64,000 nucleotides of DNA from positions 62,001 through 126,000 of the forward strand of contig NZ_JBHYGG010000112.1 in the NCBI RefSeq assembly GCF_051859125.1. Reading direction: 5' to 3'. Source of the stretch: Gemmata sp051859125. GTDB lineage: Bacteria; Planctomycetota; Planctomycetia; Gemmatales; Gemmataceae. Of this stretch, positions 34,301 to 41,011 are shown in pieces; positions within the stretch are counted from its first letter, which is position 1, and every line of letters begins with the position of its first letter. The translations under genes and the position numbers were made by a program. The notes beneath the pieces are model-generated. The model made no database searches, was not told where the DNA came from, and worked only from the letters and a program-made list of their open reading frames with translations.

Positions 34301-34903
34301 GCACCCCGGCATCCGCCGCACGAGCAGCGCGAACGGGTTCCGGCGGATCAGTTCCGGGGCGCGGACGCCCCACGAGCCGATGCACGCGTCGATCAGGTGC
34401 CCCGGGAACCCGCGGCCGGCGAACATGCCGTGGAGTTCCACCCGGGTCCGCTCGGCGCCCGCGTACACCTCGAGGTCGCGGGCCGCCTCCTCGGCCGCGT
34501 CGAGGGCCATCAGCCCGGTGTCTGCCACGGTCCGGGGCTCCCTGCGGAGCGTCGCGACGGCGTCCGACCCGAACTTGTCGAACAGCCGCTCCGCGGTCAC
34601 CTTGCCGACGTTGCGGCACGTCGAGGCGAGGTAGTGGACCACGGCCCCGCGCGTCATCGGCGTGTCGCGGATCACCGTGAGAAAGTGGAAGTCGCACCCA
34701 CGCCGGCCGTCCTTCCAGGTGCCGTAGAAGCGGTACAGTTGCCCGCGGACGAACTGGTCGGTCGGGGCCGGGCCGATCACGCTCGCCCCGTCCGTCAGCC
34801 GCAGGATCACCTTCGGCGCGTCGTCGTCCGCCCACAGCACCTTGTCGAGCATGCCGACGTGCTCGCGGCGGGTGCGGTCCTTCGGGATGTAGACGCTCGC
34901 CAT
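31367..34903 (-). CDS. RecD2-like SF1 helicase interrupted by an intein
   Basis: The 1178-aa precursor (ATG 34903, MASVYIPKDRTRREH) is a 5'-3' DNA helicase of the RecD2 family, used in phage DNA repair or replication. The N-terminal OB-like and helix-hairpin regions (GKVTAERLFDKFGSDAV) precede Walker A GGPGTGKTYAL near residue 345, Walker B ALVIDESSMDD near 430 and DEWQLPPVG. A 394-aa intein (residues 715-1108) sits inside motif GITAHR/SQGSEWP; removing it rejoins ITAHRSQGSEWP, the conserved RecD motif. The remaining C-terminus holds YTAISRARSACLLIG. The spliced helicase would be about 784 aa. Confidence 0.92.
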   Translation of the reverse strand: MASVYIPKDRTRREHVGMLDKVLWADDDAPKVILRLTDGASVIGPAPTDQFVRGQLYRFYGTWKDGRRGCDFHFLTVIRDTPMTRGAVVHYLASTCRNVGKVTAERLFDKFGSDAVATLRREPRTVADTGLMALDAAEEAARDLEVYAGAERTRVELHGMFAGRGFPGHLIDACIGSWGVRAPELIRRNPFALLVRRMPGCSFKRVDKLYLETGGRPGALKRQAMCAVNIIKRDHSGSTWLDADAVAADVTRAVPGADPWRALILLRRGQWVRVRRLDGKRFVALRERADAEMRIADNVRRLSRFPAAWPTEIPASAAEGDGLPTAHQVAELKKATAGAVGCFVGGPGTGKTYALSFLLKAFIAEHGPDAVAVAAPTGKAAVRAGESLRARGLEVVARTQHQLLEIGRNGHDGDGWGFERNRDNPLDVTALVIDESSMDDASLLADTLDAVPDGGCVLFVGDEWQLPPVGHGAPLRDLLAGGVPQGKLTEIHRNAGSIVEACAAIKAGTPVRFDERFDLAAPCPRNLRIIDCPAAEALDVLADVVGQMSRFDPIWETQIITPLNGGEKSASAVSRARVNGRFGPVFNPDGKGAPGNPFRVGDKVICTTNTRLKCVVPLADRYGHPDMALDAANYQTVAGDRRGNEAEWYVANGEVGRVVAVSRDATVARFGGVNVPLVRFSHTRVRESDDEDKKAAAAGAGGDFDHAWGITAHRCVHPDTLVETEDGLLPIKLVAGDGFIATPDGGKVYTNKVVNPVGPALRVTTKHGYTVTVTPDHRVERWTGDDYSMCFAGQLRQGDWLRVRLGTTVEPTRPAMLPVLQECDPRATRFRTPQSVDADVAEFFGLMVADGTVFDHGFRLLKRHRDVAERFGELCRTLFGCSTHPVKLNGATGFEVRSTYLADWLRLVGGMSPNAKAVPESVLRSDSVMHAAFLRGLFEDGTVNIDSDGLCDHIEWGTVHPALLDTVQVMLLRLGVISTANRTGTTKRYKPLYIYGRSAAQFGRAVGFVSEFKRRRLVACRETETKFTLPVSRVQADGLRAACSQRTVQNARTRGTVSRETARAAGWHERLDWFEDPIVSIEPVQCESMCVEVPDGHRFLQNGFPWWNSQGSEWPCVICMVDPEASSICDMNYWYTAISRARSACLLIGPKGAFEKQVKRVALTRRRTFLGELLREGL
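31580..32761 (-). mobile_element. Intein with LAGLIDADG-type homing domain in helicase
   Basis: The insertion begins with Cys in CVHPDTLVETEDGLLPI (splicing block A) and has block B as VTPDHRVERW. The endonuclease part shows FFGLMVADGTV and, about 110 residues later, FLRGLFEDGTV, two LAGLIDADG-like helices. The end is HRFLQNGFPWWN followed by Ser. Cys1, the block-B His and the final Asn are present, but the penultimate residue is Trp rather than His, an unusual block G. Splicing is therefore likely but not certain. GC content is a little below the helicase. Confidence 0.9.
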
Positions 34904-34972
34904 GATGCCGCTCCGATGTCCTGACATGCCGACACGTACCTGCTGTTGCTCGCAGCCCGCCCTGGCCAACAG

Positions 34973-35626
34973 TCACTTCCCGAGCGGCGGCAAGAATCCC
35001 TTCTCGCGAAGCGCGGCAATGACTGCCTGCACCTCAACCTCGCCGTCCGTGCGAAGCTTGCCGCGAGCGATGAACACACGACCCCGCGGCTTATCGGCTT
35101 CCGGGTGCTTGAGTGGCGTCGCGGTCAACACGGCCCGCTGCTGGTCGGGCGTTCGCATCTCGCCGGACGGTGCGAACAAGAGGTTCAGTTGGGACTTCTC
35201 CAGGCTCTCGACCGGGAGTTTGCGTTCGTCCAGCTTCTTCGTTTCGGGGTCTCGCTCAACAACCGTTACCCGCTCGCCTTCCGCTAATTTCTTCTGCTCG
35301 GCGGGGGGCAGGTTCGCGATGCGGTCCAGGAGCCGCGTGCGGGTGCCGAACTTCATCACGGCTTCCGGCGCTAGTTTGCCGCCCGCGATGTCTCGGACCC
35401 GGCGGTATGCGATGTCCTCCAGGTACGGCGTCATGTCTTCGCCGCGCCGTTCGAGTTCCCGCCACACCATCGCCGCGACGGTCAGGATCTTGGCCGAAAG
35501 GCGGCGGGACACGTCGAGGGCTTGGCGCAAGTCCTCGGTCGTCATCTGCTCGATCTGTCCCTGCTGCGGGAGCAAGGCTTCGATCGCGGCCGGATCGACG
35601 GTTGCTCTGTCAGGAGCCAGTTGCAT
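34973..35626 (-). CDS. Phage hypothetical protein
   Basis: A 217-aa product from ATG 35626. It is helix-rich and charged, with VAAMVWRELERRGEDMTPYL and LPPAEQKKLAEGERVTVVER. There is no motif for a nuclease or polymerase. The distance to the helicase start is 69 bp, and its start overlaps the AT-rich upstream gene by 17 bp. The C-terminal VEVQAVIAALREKGFLPPLG resembles phage proteins of recombination clusters, without a name. Confidence 0.6.
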   Translation of the reverse strand: MQLAPDRATVDPAAIEALLPQQGQIEQMTTEDLRQALDVSRRLSAKILTVAAMVWRELERRGEDMTPYLEDIAYRRVRDIAGGKLAPEAVMKFGTRTRLLDRIANLPPAEQKKLAEGERVTVVERDPETKKLDERKLPVESLEKSQLNLLFAPSGEMRTPDQQRAVLTATPLKHPEADKPRGRVFIARGKLRTDGEVEVQAVIAALREKGFLPPLGK

Positions 35627-36257
35627 CGCGTTTCTCCATCAGTTGAGAGAAGAAAATCAAGGCTTCGAACAGTTGTTGCTTTACACGTCTTCGCCTCATA
35701 TATTCACGGTTATGCATTAACACTCGTCTGCGAAACTCTATATCGTTTGCTGATCGCTCCTTAATATATTCGTTGTTCCGCTCAATCCGTAACCGCCGAT
35801 ACTCCGGGTCGTTTTTCCACCGTTCTTTATAGTATCGACGAATCCGATCTCGATATCGCGAATCGTACCGGTAGCGATAATTCGCAATCTTCCGCTGCTT
35901 CTCCATGTACTCTTCATCGAGAGATTGCCGTGCTCTTTTTGCTGCACTCTTTAAATTCGCAGCCTTCTTGAAACATGCTTCTCCGCAGCGTTTCTTCTGA
36001 CTGTTTGTGGTCGCGAACTTGCCTCCACACATGTCGCATATTGAGACGAATGGAACTTTCCTTTTCGACATACAGATTGTCTTCAACTGCTGCTTCCTCT
36101 TCGAAACGTAATCCTCGCCTTTGGTGTTCAGCCAGATTGCAAAGCCCTTCATTTGGCACGCTTTTGAACACCGTTTTTGGCGTCCGTCGCGAGGTACGAA
36201 AAATTCCTCACACACATCACACTGCAATTCATTCCTTGGTGGTTTTTTGGCTCCCAT
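35610..36257 (-). CDS. AT-rich zinc-finger protein, recently acquired
   Basis: A 215-aa product from ATG 36257, strikingly AT-rich compared with neighbours. It has two similar Cys clusters: CDVCEEFFVPRDGRQKRCSK (about 13-32, ending in KAC) and CDMCGGKFATTNSQKKRC (about 74-92, then GEAC), each a four-Cys zinc site. The C-terminal half is a Tyr/Arg-rich helical region with repeated YRYRYDSRYRD-like and EYMRRRR motifs. Such fingers plus basic tails occur in homing-associated proteins. Base composition points to recent import. Function unknown. Confidence 0.75.
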   Translation of the reverse strand: MGAKKPPRNELQCDVCEEFFVPRDGRQKRCSKACQMKGFAIWLNTKGEDYVSKRKQQLKTICMSKRKVPFVSICDMCGGKFATTNSQKKRCGEACFKKAANLKSAAKRARQSLDEEYMEKQRKIANYRYRYDSRYRDRIRRYYKERWKNDPEYRRLRIERNNEYIKERSANDIEFRRRVLMHNREYMRRRRVKQQLFEALIFFSQLMEKRDATGS

Positions 36258-36294
36258 CGGTCGGCCTCTCAAGTGCACGATTGCGTCACCATAG

Positions 36295-36567
36295 TCACCA
36301 CATCACGATCGTGGTCTTCAAGCCCCCTACCTTCTTGGAGACGACCTTGAACCCGTCGTCCTGGAGGTGCGGGACCGCCTCGTTCCGAGCGGCGAGCGGC
36401 ACCGTGGCCCACGCCGCCGCGGGAAGGTCGGCCTCGCTCACCTCGCTCTTGCCCGCGTCGGTCGCCTTGTGGATCGCCGTGCGCCACAGCCCGAGCGCGA
36501 ACTCGACCTTGTCCGTGCCGCCGGTCTTCGCCGCGTTGGTTCGCTCGCGGGCCATCTCTGCGTTCAT
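36295..36567 (-). CDS. Phage hypothetical protein
   Basis: A 90-aa product from ATG 36567 (an in-frame ATG 12 bases in is an alternative). Helical N-terminus (DKVEFALGLWRTAIHKATDA) followed by a short beta segment VVSKKVGGLKTTIVMW. Located just downstream of the tRNA-like 3' half at 36601. No family recognised. Confidence 0.55.
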   Translation of the reverse strand: MNAEMARERTNAAKTGGTDKVEFALGLWRTAIHKATDAGKSEVSEADLPAAAWATVPLAARNEAVPHLQDDGFKVVSKKVGGLKTTIVMW

Positions 36568-36600
36568 GTTCGGTCCTCGTTCGTGGTTGGATGTCGCCAG

Positions 36601-36625
36601 TGATCCCGGTGGGAGTCGAACCCAC
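36601..36625 (-). ncRNA. tRNA-like 3' half (T arm plus acceptor strand)
   Basis: On the minus strand GTGGG-TTCGACT-CCCAC forms a perfect T arm, followed by CGGGATC and a discriminator A, without CCA. A convincing 5' half is not found: the best partner for the acceptor (GACCCGG near 36680) pairs imperfectly and no anticodon arm folds between. A GATCCCG complement exists about 170 nt upstream. This may be a decayed phage tRNA, or one split by an insertion. Confidence 0.35.
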
Positions 36626-36817
36626 TTGCCGCGTTCGTCGGGGAGGACTTCTGGCCTAAAAACTTGAGTCCCGCCGGGTCGCCCCGGTCTGTGAACTCGT
36701 TTGGTTGTGGCCTGCCGCCCCGATCTCCACCGCGCGGGTTGCTTGGAGCAGCTTGCGGGTCGCCGTACCCACCCCGGGATCGTGTGGCCGGGAGCTCGCG
36801 CCGCCGGCCGGGTCGCG

Positions 36818-37882
36818 TTACATGCCGCCGTGGTCGGTCCAATCCTGAACTTCGACCGGCAGCACCGGCTCGTCCGCCTTCGTCGCCCCGTTGGGCCAAG
36901 AGGGCTTCGTCAGCAGCAGGCACGGCTTGCCCTGCGCGTCCTTACCCAGCGTGTACAGGCTCCGCTCCGTGGCCCACCGCTTCACGTCGTCGAGGCAGGC
37001 GTTCGGCGAGAACCGGCACAATTCGTACGCCTGGCCGACGCTCCCGCCAGACCCGCAGCCCGAGGTGTTCACGGCCAGATCGACGCAGTACCACACGCCC
37101 TCGTAGGTGCCGTCCTTCTCGACCGTGGGCCAGATGCAGAACCGGCCGCACTTGCTGGCCCACGCGGTCGGCCGCCCCTGCTTGTCCGCGCCGTTGGTGA
37201 TCCACTCCAGCCCGGGGACGTTTGCCACCGGAGCCGGTGCGACGACCGGCGGGCCACTGGGACCGTCCCCCGCGATGTCGAACTGGTCCTCGCACCACGC
37301 CCGCGCGGAATCCGGGAACGTGAACCGCACACTGAACTGGTGCCTGGCCGACCGCTGATCGACGCCCCGGAACATCCCCTCGGCCGTCTTCACCACCGCG
37401 AACCGCTTGCAGTGCGTGGACGTCTCGCCGCGGGAGTCGGGCGGGAGCCACACGAGCTTGCCCGCGGGCTTCGGCTGCTCGGCCGTCTTCTCCCGCTTGG
37501 GGCACGCCGGGTCTTGCGGGAACGTCAGGAAGTGGCTCTTCGAGGCGTGGGCTACCAGGTCGGCCAGGATTTCGCTCAGGCCGAGCGGCTTCTCCACCTC
37601 CACCGGTTTCCCGTCCGGTCCGGTGACCGCCAGGGGCATGAGACGCTTCGCCGTTGCGATCTCCAGGCTGGAAACGATGCGCTCGACCACCTGGCCCGCG
37701 ATGTCGTACCCGCGGGCGAACCAACGGGTGATGGTCGCGCCGCCCGACCCGGGAACGATCGCCAGGACCGTGAGCGGGGTGGCGTGGGCGTCGTTGGCCA
37801 GGGTGATGACGTCGCCCACTGCGATCGGGGCCGGCACCTTTGGGCGCGCACCGGTAGCGCCCCGCTCCGTCTTGCAGGTCAT
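36818..37882 (-). CDS. Phage hypothetical protein, large
   Basis: A 354-aa product from ATG 37882. First 100 residues contain beta strands (VPAPIAVGDVITLAND) and VVERIVSSLEIATA. A central Pro-rich stretch near 205-220 (GPSGPPVVAPAPVANVP) separates a C-terminal half with beta strands CGRFCIWPTVEKDG and a helix ACLDDVKRWATE. Cys residues are scattered rather than paired. No family recognised. A tRNA-Tyr-like sequence lies upstream of it. Confidence 0.6.
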   Translation of the reverse strand: MTCKTERGATGARPKVPAPIAVGDVITLANDAHATPLTVLAIVPGSGGATITRWFARGYDIAGQVVERIVSSLEIATAKRLMPLAVTGPDGKPVEVEKPLGLSEILADLVAHASKSHFLTFPQDPACPKREKTAEQPKPAGKLVWLPPDSRGETSTHCKRFAVVKTAEGMFRGVDQRSARHQFSVRFTFPDSARAWCEDQFDIAGDGPSGPPVVAPAPVANVPGLEWITNGADKQGRPTAWASKCGRFCIWPTVEKDGTYEGVWYCVDLAVNTSGCGSGGSVGQAYELCRFSPNACLDDVKRWATERSLYTLGKDAQGKPCLLLTKPSWPNGATKADEPVLPVEVQDWTDHGGM

Positions 37883-37924
37883 CGCGTAGCCTCGTGAGTG
37901 TCGTGAATCGGAACTCAGAACCAG

Positions 37925-38010
37925 TGGGGCCGGCTGGACTCGAACCAGCAATATCCCTTTCGGGAACCGGGTGTACCGTCCGGCTTGCTCGCCTTCTGCT
38001 GCGCGACCCG
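37925..38010 (-). tRNA. Degenerate tRNA-Tyr(GUA)-like sequence
   Basis: An 86-nt minus-strand sequence has the outline of a type II tRNA: acceptor CGGGTCG/CGGCCCC (C1-C72 mismatch, one U-G), anticodon stem CCGGA/CCCGG with one mismatch around loop CGGTACA, a variable arm TCCC-GAAA-GGGA and a perfect T arm GCTGG-TTCGAGT-CCAGC. The anticodon reads GTA, but position 33 is G, not U, and 37 is C. The long variable arm suits tRNA-Tyr. It may be a phage tRNA in decay, or not a tRNA at all. Confidence 0.4.
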
Positions 38011-38098
38011 TTGCCGTCCTCTCCGGCTGTCGCACCACTTCGCCGGGACTCTCCCCGGCCGCCGCAGGTGTCGCGTGTTGCCCGGTCGCGCTCGCGGG

Positions 38099-38674
38099 TC
38101 AGAGTTCCCCGCGCCCGACCTTCTTCTTCTCGGGCTTCGCCTCATCGCCCTTCTTCGCGTCGGCCGCCGCGGTCGCCCCCTTCTTCTCGGGCTCCTTGGC
38201 CTTCCCCAGCGTCTTCACCGCGTCCGGGTCGTTGGGCAGGTACACCCCGCCGAATGCCAGCCGCACCCACTTCTTGTTCTCGTCCTTCTGGTCCGGCTCG
38301 TGGATCACCTCGATGATGCACGGCGTGTCCAGGCAGTCCATGAAGTCGGTCTTGCCCTCGGCCTTCACGTACCCGGTCCCGTCCGGCTTCTTGAGCAGCA
38401 GTCCGAGCCGGTGCCCGAAGATCACGAGCCGGTCCTTCGACTTCACGTTGTCCGTGATGTAGATCGTGTCCGTCACCTCCGAGCCCGCGAACCCGCCCTC
38501 GGTGAGCTTGAACGTCATCTCCCAGCCCGGCGTCTGCTTCGCCTTGCTCTCGGTCCGCTTCGCCCCGAGCAGCGTCGCGCGGTACTTGCCGGGCGGGATC
38601 AGCCCGCCGTGCTTCATCCGCTCCTCGGCCGCCTTGGGGTCGTACTTCTCGAACTGCTCGAACTCGTCGCTCAT
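38099..38674 (-). CDS. DUF669-like ssDNA-binding accessory
   Basis: A 191-aa product from ATG 38674. Acidic start (MSDEFEQFEKYDPKAAEE) then GLIPPGKYRATLLGAKRTES and a beta-rich middle GWEMTFKLTEGGFAGSEVTD, the general layout of DUF669 proteins found beside RecT or ERF annealases, followed by a Lys/Ala/Glu-rich tail. It overlaps the small upstream gene (ATGA). Inferred role: single-strand DNA binding in phage recombination or replication. Confidence 0.65.
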   Translation of the reverse strand: MSDEFEQFEKYDPKAAEERMKHGGLIPPGKYRATLLGAKRTESKAKQTPGWEMTFKLTEGGFAGSEVTDTIYITDNVKSKDRLVIFGHRLGLLLKKPDGTGYVKAEGKTDFMDCLDTPCIIEVIHEPDQKDENKKWVRLAFGGVYLPNDPDAVKTLGKAKEPEKKGATAAADAKKGDEAKPEKKKVGRGEL

Positions 38675-38862
38675 GGGGTCGCTCCTCTGCGGGGTGTCGG
38701 TAACAGGGACAGTGCCGCTCTCACCCGGGCGGACTCACTCGGCCGGGGCTCCCACGTCGGTGGGTACCCCAGCGCGGCCAGTCCGACCGCGTACACAACT
38801 GCGGGGCCGTGGTCCCTGACCGCCCGCCGCAGTTCGGCCGGCCAGAGTGTGGGATCGGTCAG
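38671..38862 (-). CDS. Small phage protein with probable CTG start
   Basis: A 63-aa frame that reads as protein (TDPTLWPAELRRAVRDHG then AVVYAVGLAALGYPPTWEP). No ATG, GTG or TTG opens it fully; a CTG at 38862 overlaps the RecT-like gene stop in a CTGA arrangement, mirroring the ATGA overlaps elsewhere in this operon, and it ends ATGA with 38099..38674. A later GTG (about 38806) would give a shorter product. No homologue recognised. Confidence 0.45.
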   Translation of the reverse strand: MTDPTLWPAELRRAVRDHGPAVVYAVGLAALGYPPTWEPRPSESARVRAALSLLPTPRRGATP

Positions 38863-39785
38863 GTCGCCGGCGTAGTGGGGGCCGGCGGGTGCGTGAAAGG
38901 GTCGTTGCGCTTCCCGAGCGTCTCGATCAACTCGTCGATCTGGGTCCGGGTCATCTGCTTGGCGCTGGTCACCTTGTACGGCGCGAGCGCCTCCAGCCAC
39001 GCCGCGTCCTGCTCCTCCTCCGTGGTCGCGTGCTTCTCGACGAACAGCGACCCACGGAGGTCCATGAGCCGCTCGCGCTGCGCGTCGGTCGGGCCGAGGA
39101 CGTGTTCCTTGTCGTCGCGGTACTCAGTCGGCCGCTCGATACTCGTCACCTTCTCCTTGGCCGACGTCTCGATCGCGGCCGGCTCCGGCTGCACCTGCGA
39201 CACCGTCACCCGCCCGCTCGGCTCCGGGATGTCCATCGCCTCCTCGGCGAAGATCAGCCCGCACAGCACGTCCGGGAACGTGTCGCGGTAGCACCAGGAC
39301 CGTGCCCGCCACATCATCTGGCGCGGGTAGTATTCCTGCCACGGCCCCTTCTTGCCCCACAGGTTCGCGGCCTTGGCGTCCGCGATGCTGAACCGCGTCA
39401 CCCGCGGTTCCTCCCCGAACCGCTTCAGCGAGCAGCACGCCGTGTAGTCGTCCTCCCCCTCGGTCCCCTCGTACCACTCCTTCCGCTCCTCCAGCAGGCC
39501 GCTGGCGATCGCCAGCCCCGGGACCGCGTCGCCCCAGATGGTGGACTTGCCGTTCACGATCATGATGTTCGCGACGGACTGCGTCGGGCTCAGCCCCACG
39601 TCGCGGCCCACGAGGATGAGCGCGGCGATCCCCTCGGACCGCTTCACGCTCACCGGGGTGAGCCCGCCCTTGAACATCACGTCGGCCATGCGGACGATCA
39701 GTTCCAGTTCCCCGGCGGTCACCGGCGGCGGAACGCGGTGCGTCCGGCGGGCGGGTGCCAGGGCGGTCATTTCGATGACGGACAT
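38859..39785 (-). CDS. RecT-family single-strand annealing protein
   Basis: The 308-aa annealase (ATG 39785) should pair single-stranded DNA during phage recombination. RecT features: AGELELIVRMADVMFKGG, then ALILVGRDVGLSPTQSVANI, TIWGDAVPGLAIASGLLEER, and FGEEPRVTRFSIADAKAANLWGKKGPWQ-like region around 130-160 ending in YPRQMMWRARSWCYRDTFPD. These are hallmark patterns of RecT-like proteins. No classical RecE or YqaJ exonuclease lies beside it; the ERCC4-type nuclease at 28439 may serve instead. Confidence 0.88.
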   Translation of the reverse strand: MSVIEMTALAPARRTHRVPPPVTAGELELIVRMADVMFKGGLTPVSVKRSEGIAALILVGRDVGLSPTQSVANIMIVNGKSTIWGDAVPGLAIASGLLEERKEWYEGTEGEDDYTACCSLKRFGEEPRVTRFSIADAKAANLWGKKGPWQEYYPRQMMWRARSWCYRDTFPDVLCGLIFAEEAMDIPEPSGRVTVSQVQPEPAAIETSAKEKVTSIERPTEYRDDKEHVLGPTDAQRERLMDLRGSLFVEKHATTEEEQDAAWLEALAPYKVTSAKQMTRTQIDELIETLGKRNDPFTHPPAPTTPAT

Positions 39786-39849
39786 GGTCGGTGTCTCGAT
39801 GCGCTGTGTGTGGTTCGTGTTCGCGGCCGCGGCCCGGTGCCGCACCCGA

Positions 39850-40122
39850 TCAGTTCGATGCCGTTCGCGTCGTCGCGCCGGTCGCGACCCGCTCCTTCAA
39901 CTGCTCGACGTCGTGGCCCTCGCGCACGGCCTCCGCGAGGTAGGCCAGGTGCGAGGCGGTCGCGCCGCACGCGCGCTTCACGTCCGCCGTCTGCGCCTCG
40001 TCGTGGCGGTCCATCCACTCGTCCACCAGCCAGTCGAGGCACGCCGTGATCCGCTTCCGCTCGGCGTCCACTTCGGGGGACGGCCGCTGCCGCTTCCGGG
40101 TCAAGAGTCGGTCCGCTGACAT
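39850..40122 (-). CDS. Small helical phage protein
   Basis: A 90-aa product from ATG 40122, almost entirely helical and charged (RKRITACLDWLVDEWMDRHD, then ASHLAYLAEAVREGHDVEQL). No DNA-binding pattern is obvious. It lies between the annealase and the excisionase-like gene in the early operon. Function unknown. Confidence 0.6.
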   Translation of the reverse strand: MSADRLLTRKRQRPSPEVDAERKRITACLDWLVDEWMDRHDEAQTADVKRACGATASHLAYLAEAVREGHDVEQLKERVATGATTRTASN

Positions 40123-40171
40123 GGTGCCGGTTCCGTGGTGTTGGTCGCGTGTGTTTGCTGGCCGGGGGTCA

Positions 40172-40531
40172 CTACTTCTCGCCGCGCAGGTACGCCCTCG
40201 CGTACTCCTGGTCGCCCTTCGCCCGCCGCCGGGCCTGCGCGGCGGTCTCGGCCCGGTCCTCGGCCCCGACCGCGTCCGGCGACACCGACGCCTCGGTCGT
40301 GACCTTGGTGAACGTGTCGAGGTCGGCCCGCTCGATCCGCCACCGGCCGCCGACCTTCCGGCCCTTCAGCGCGACCCGCTTCCGCTCCCCCTTCGGCGTC
40401 GTCACGAGCACCCCGTAGGTGAGCCAGTCGCGGACCGCTTCCGGCGTCACATCGAGTTCCGCAGCGACGCACTCCGGGGTCAGCGTCTTCTGCTGCGGCG
40501 CGGCCGGTGGCGGGGTCTTGGTGGCGTCCAT
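40172..40531 (-). CDS. Helix-turn-helix protein, excisionase-like
   Basis: A 119-aa product from ATG 40531 with a good AAGGAG ribosome site. Its core is a winged HTH: LTPECVAAELDVTPEAVRDW, LTYGVLVTT, and KVGGRWRIERADLDTF, the pattern of MerR-like/Xis binders that read integration or early promoter DNA. As the first gene of the leftward operon and close to the integrase, it may be a directionality factor or early regulator. It lies opposite the dyad at 40700..40718. Confidence 0.75.
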   Translation of the reverse strand: MDATKTPPPAAPQQKTLTPECVAAELDVTPEAVRDWLTYGVLVTTPKGERKRVALKGRKVGGRWRIERADLDTFTKVTTEASVSPDAVGAEDRAETAAQARRRAKGDQEYARAYLRGEK

Positions 40532-40699
40532 TTCAACTCCTTCTCGGTCCTGTCCGCGGCCCGCGTTCGTCGTCGTTCCCGTGTCGATACTGTACACCCT
40601 TACCGTAATCACGCACGCACGTCTCACGCACGCGGAGCCGGTGCGTCGGAGGGCGTCGGACAAGGCAGGCGAGCCGGACAAGAACTAGAATACATGATC

Positions 40700-40718
40700 G
40701 GTTCCACTCAGTGGAACC
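40700..40718. promoter_or_regulatory. Perfect inverted repeat, probable operator
   Basis: GGTTCCACT and AGTGGAACC form a 9-bp perfect dyad with one base between, in the 282-bp gap between the divergently transcribed genes starting at 40531 and 40814. A further half-like GGTTCC follows at 40731. This is the expected location and form of a repressor operator for the early control region. Promoter elements are not clear enough to place. Confidence 0.65.
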
Positions 40719-40766
40719 TTGAGTCCACTTGGTTCCCGTTTGTTGAAGGGGCGGTGCCGCTACGCC

Positions 40767-40790
40767 GGGCAAATGTGTTGCATCTTGCCC
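40767..40790. promoter_or_regulatory. Second inverted repeat upstream of the small plus-strand gene
   Basis: GGGCAA and TTGCCC are separated by 12 bases, ending 23 bases before ATG 40814. It could be a second binding site or a hairpin in the leader of the rightward transcript. The arms are short, so it may be chance. Confidence 0.35.
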
Positions 40791-40813
40791 AGCCGCCACC
40801 ACAATGCTCGGGT

Positions 40814-41011
40814 ATGGCGAAGAGTGACGAGGCAGGGGCCGAGAAGAACAACCGCCGCGTCTTGCTGCGCCCGATCACGCACGCGCAGATGCAGAAGCTG
40901 GCCGAGCGGGACGAGTCGGAGGTCGCGGAACTGGTCAACCGGGCGTGCCGGGAACTGCTCCAGCGCGAGGGGCTGTGGCCGCCGCCCCAACCCGAGGAAA
41001 CATTACGGTGA
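40814..41011 (+). CDS. Small plus-strand protein, possible ribbon-helix-helix regulator
   Basis: A 65-aa product from ATG 40814, one of only three plus-strand genes in the prophage. A short strand-like segment (RRVLLRPITHAQMQKLAER) is followed by the helix VAELVNRACRELLQREGLW. This spacing resembles short DNA-binding repressors, and its position beside a dyad symmetrical site makes it a candidate regulator. It overlaps the next start as GTGA, so it is co-translated with the lipoprotein gene. Confidence 0.5.
   Translation: MAKSDEAGAEKNNRRVLLRPITHAQMQKLAERDESEVAELVNRACRELLQREGLWPPPQPEETLR

Noticed and set aside
36601..36690. Complete tRNA (Leu or other) at this site
   Set aside because: No anticodon arm folds and the acceptor pairs only partly; kept only as a 3' half.
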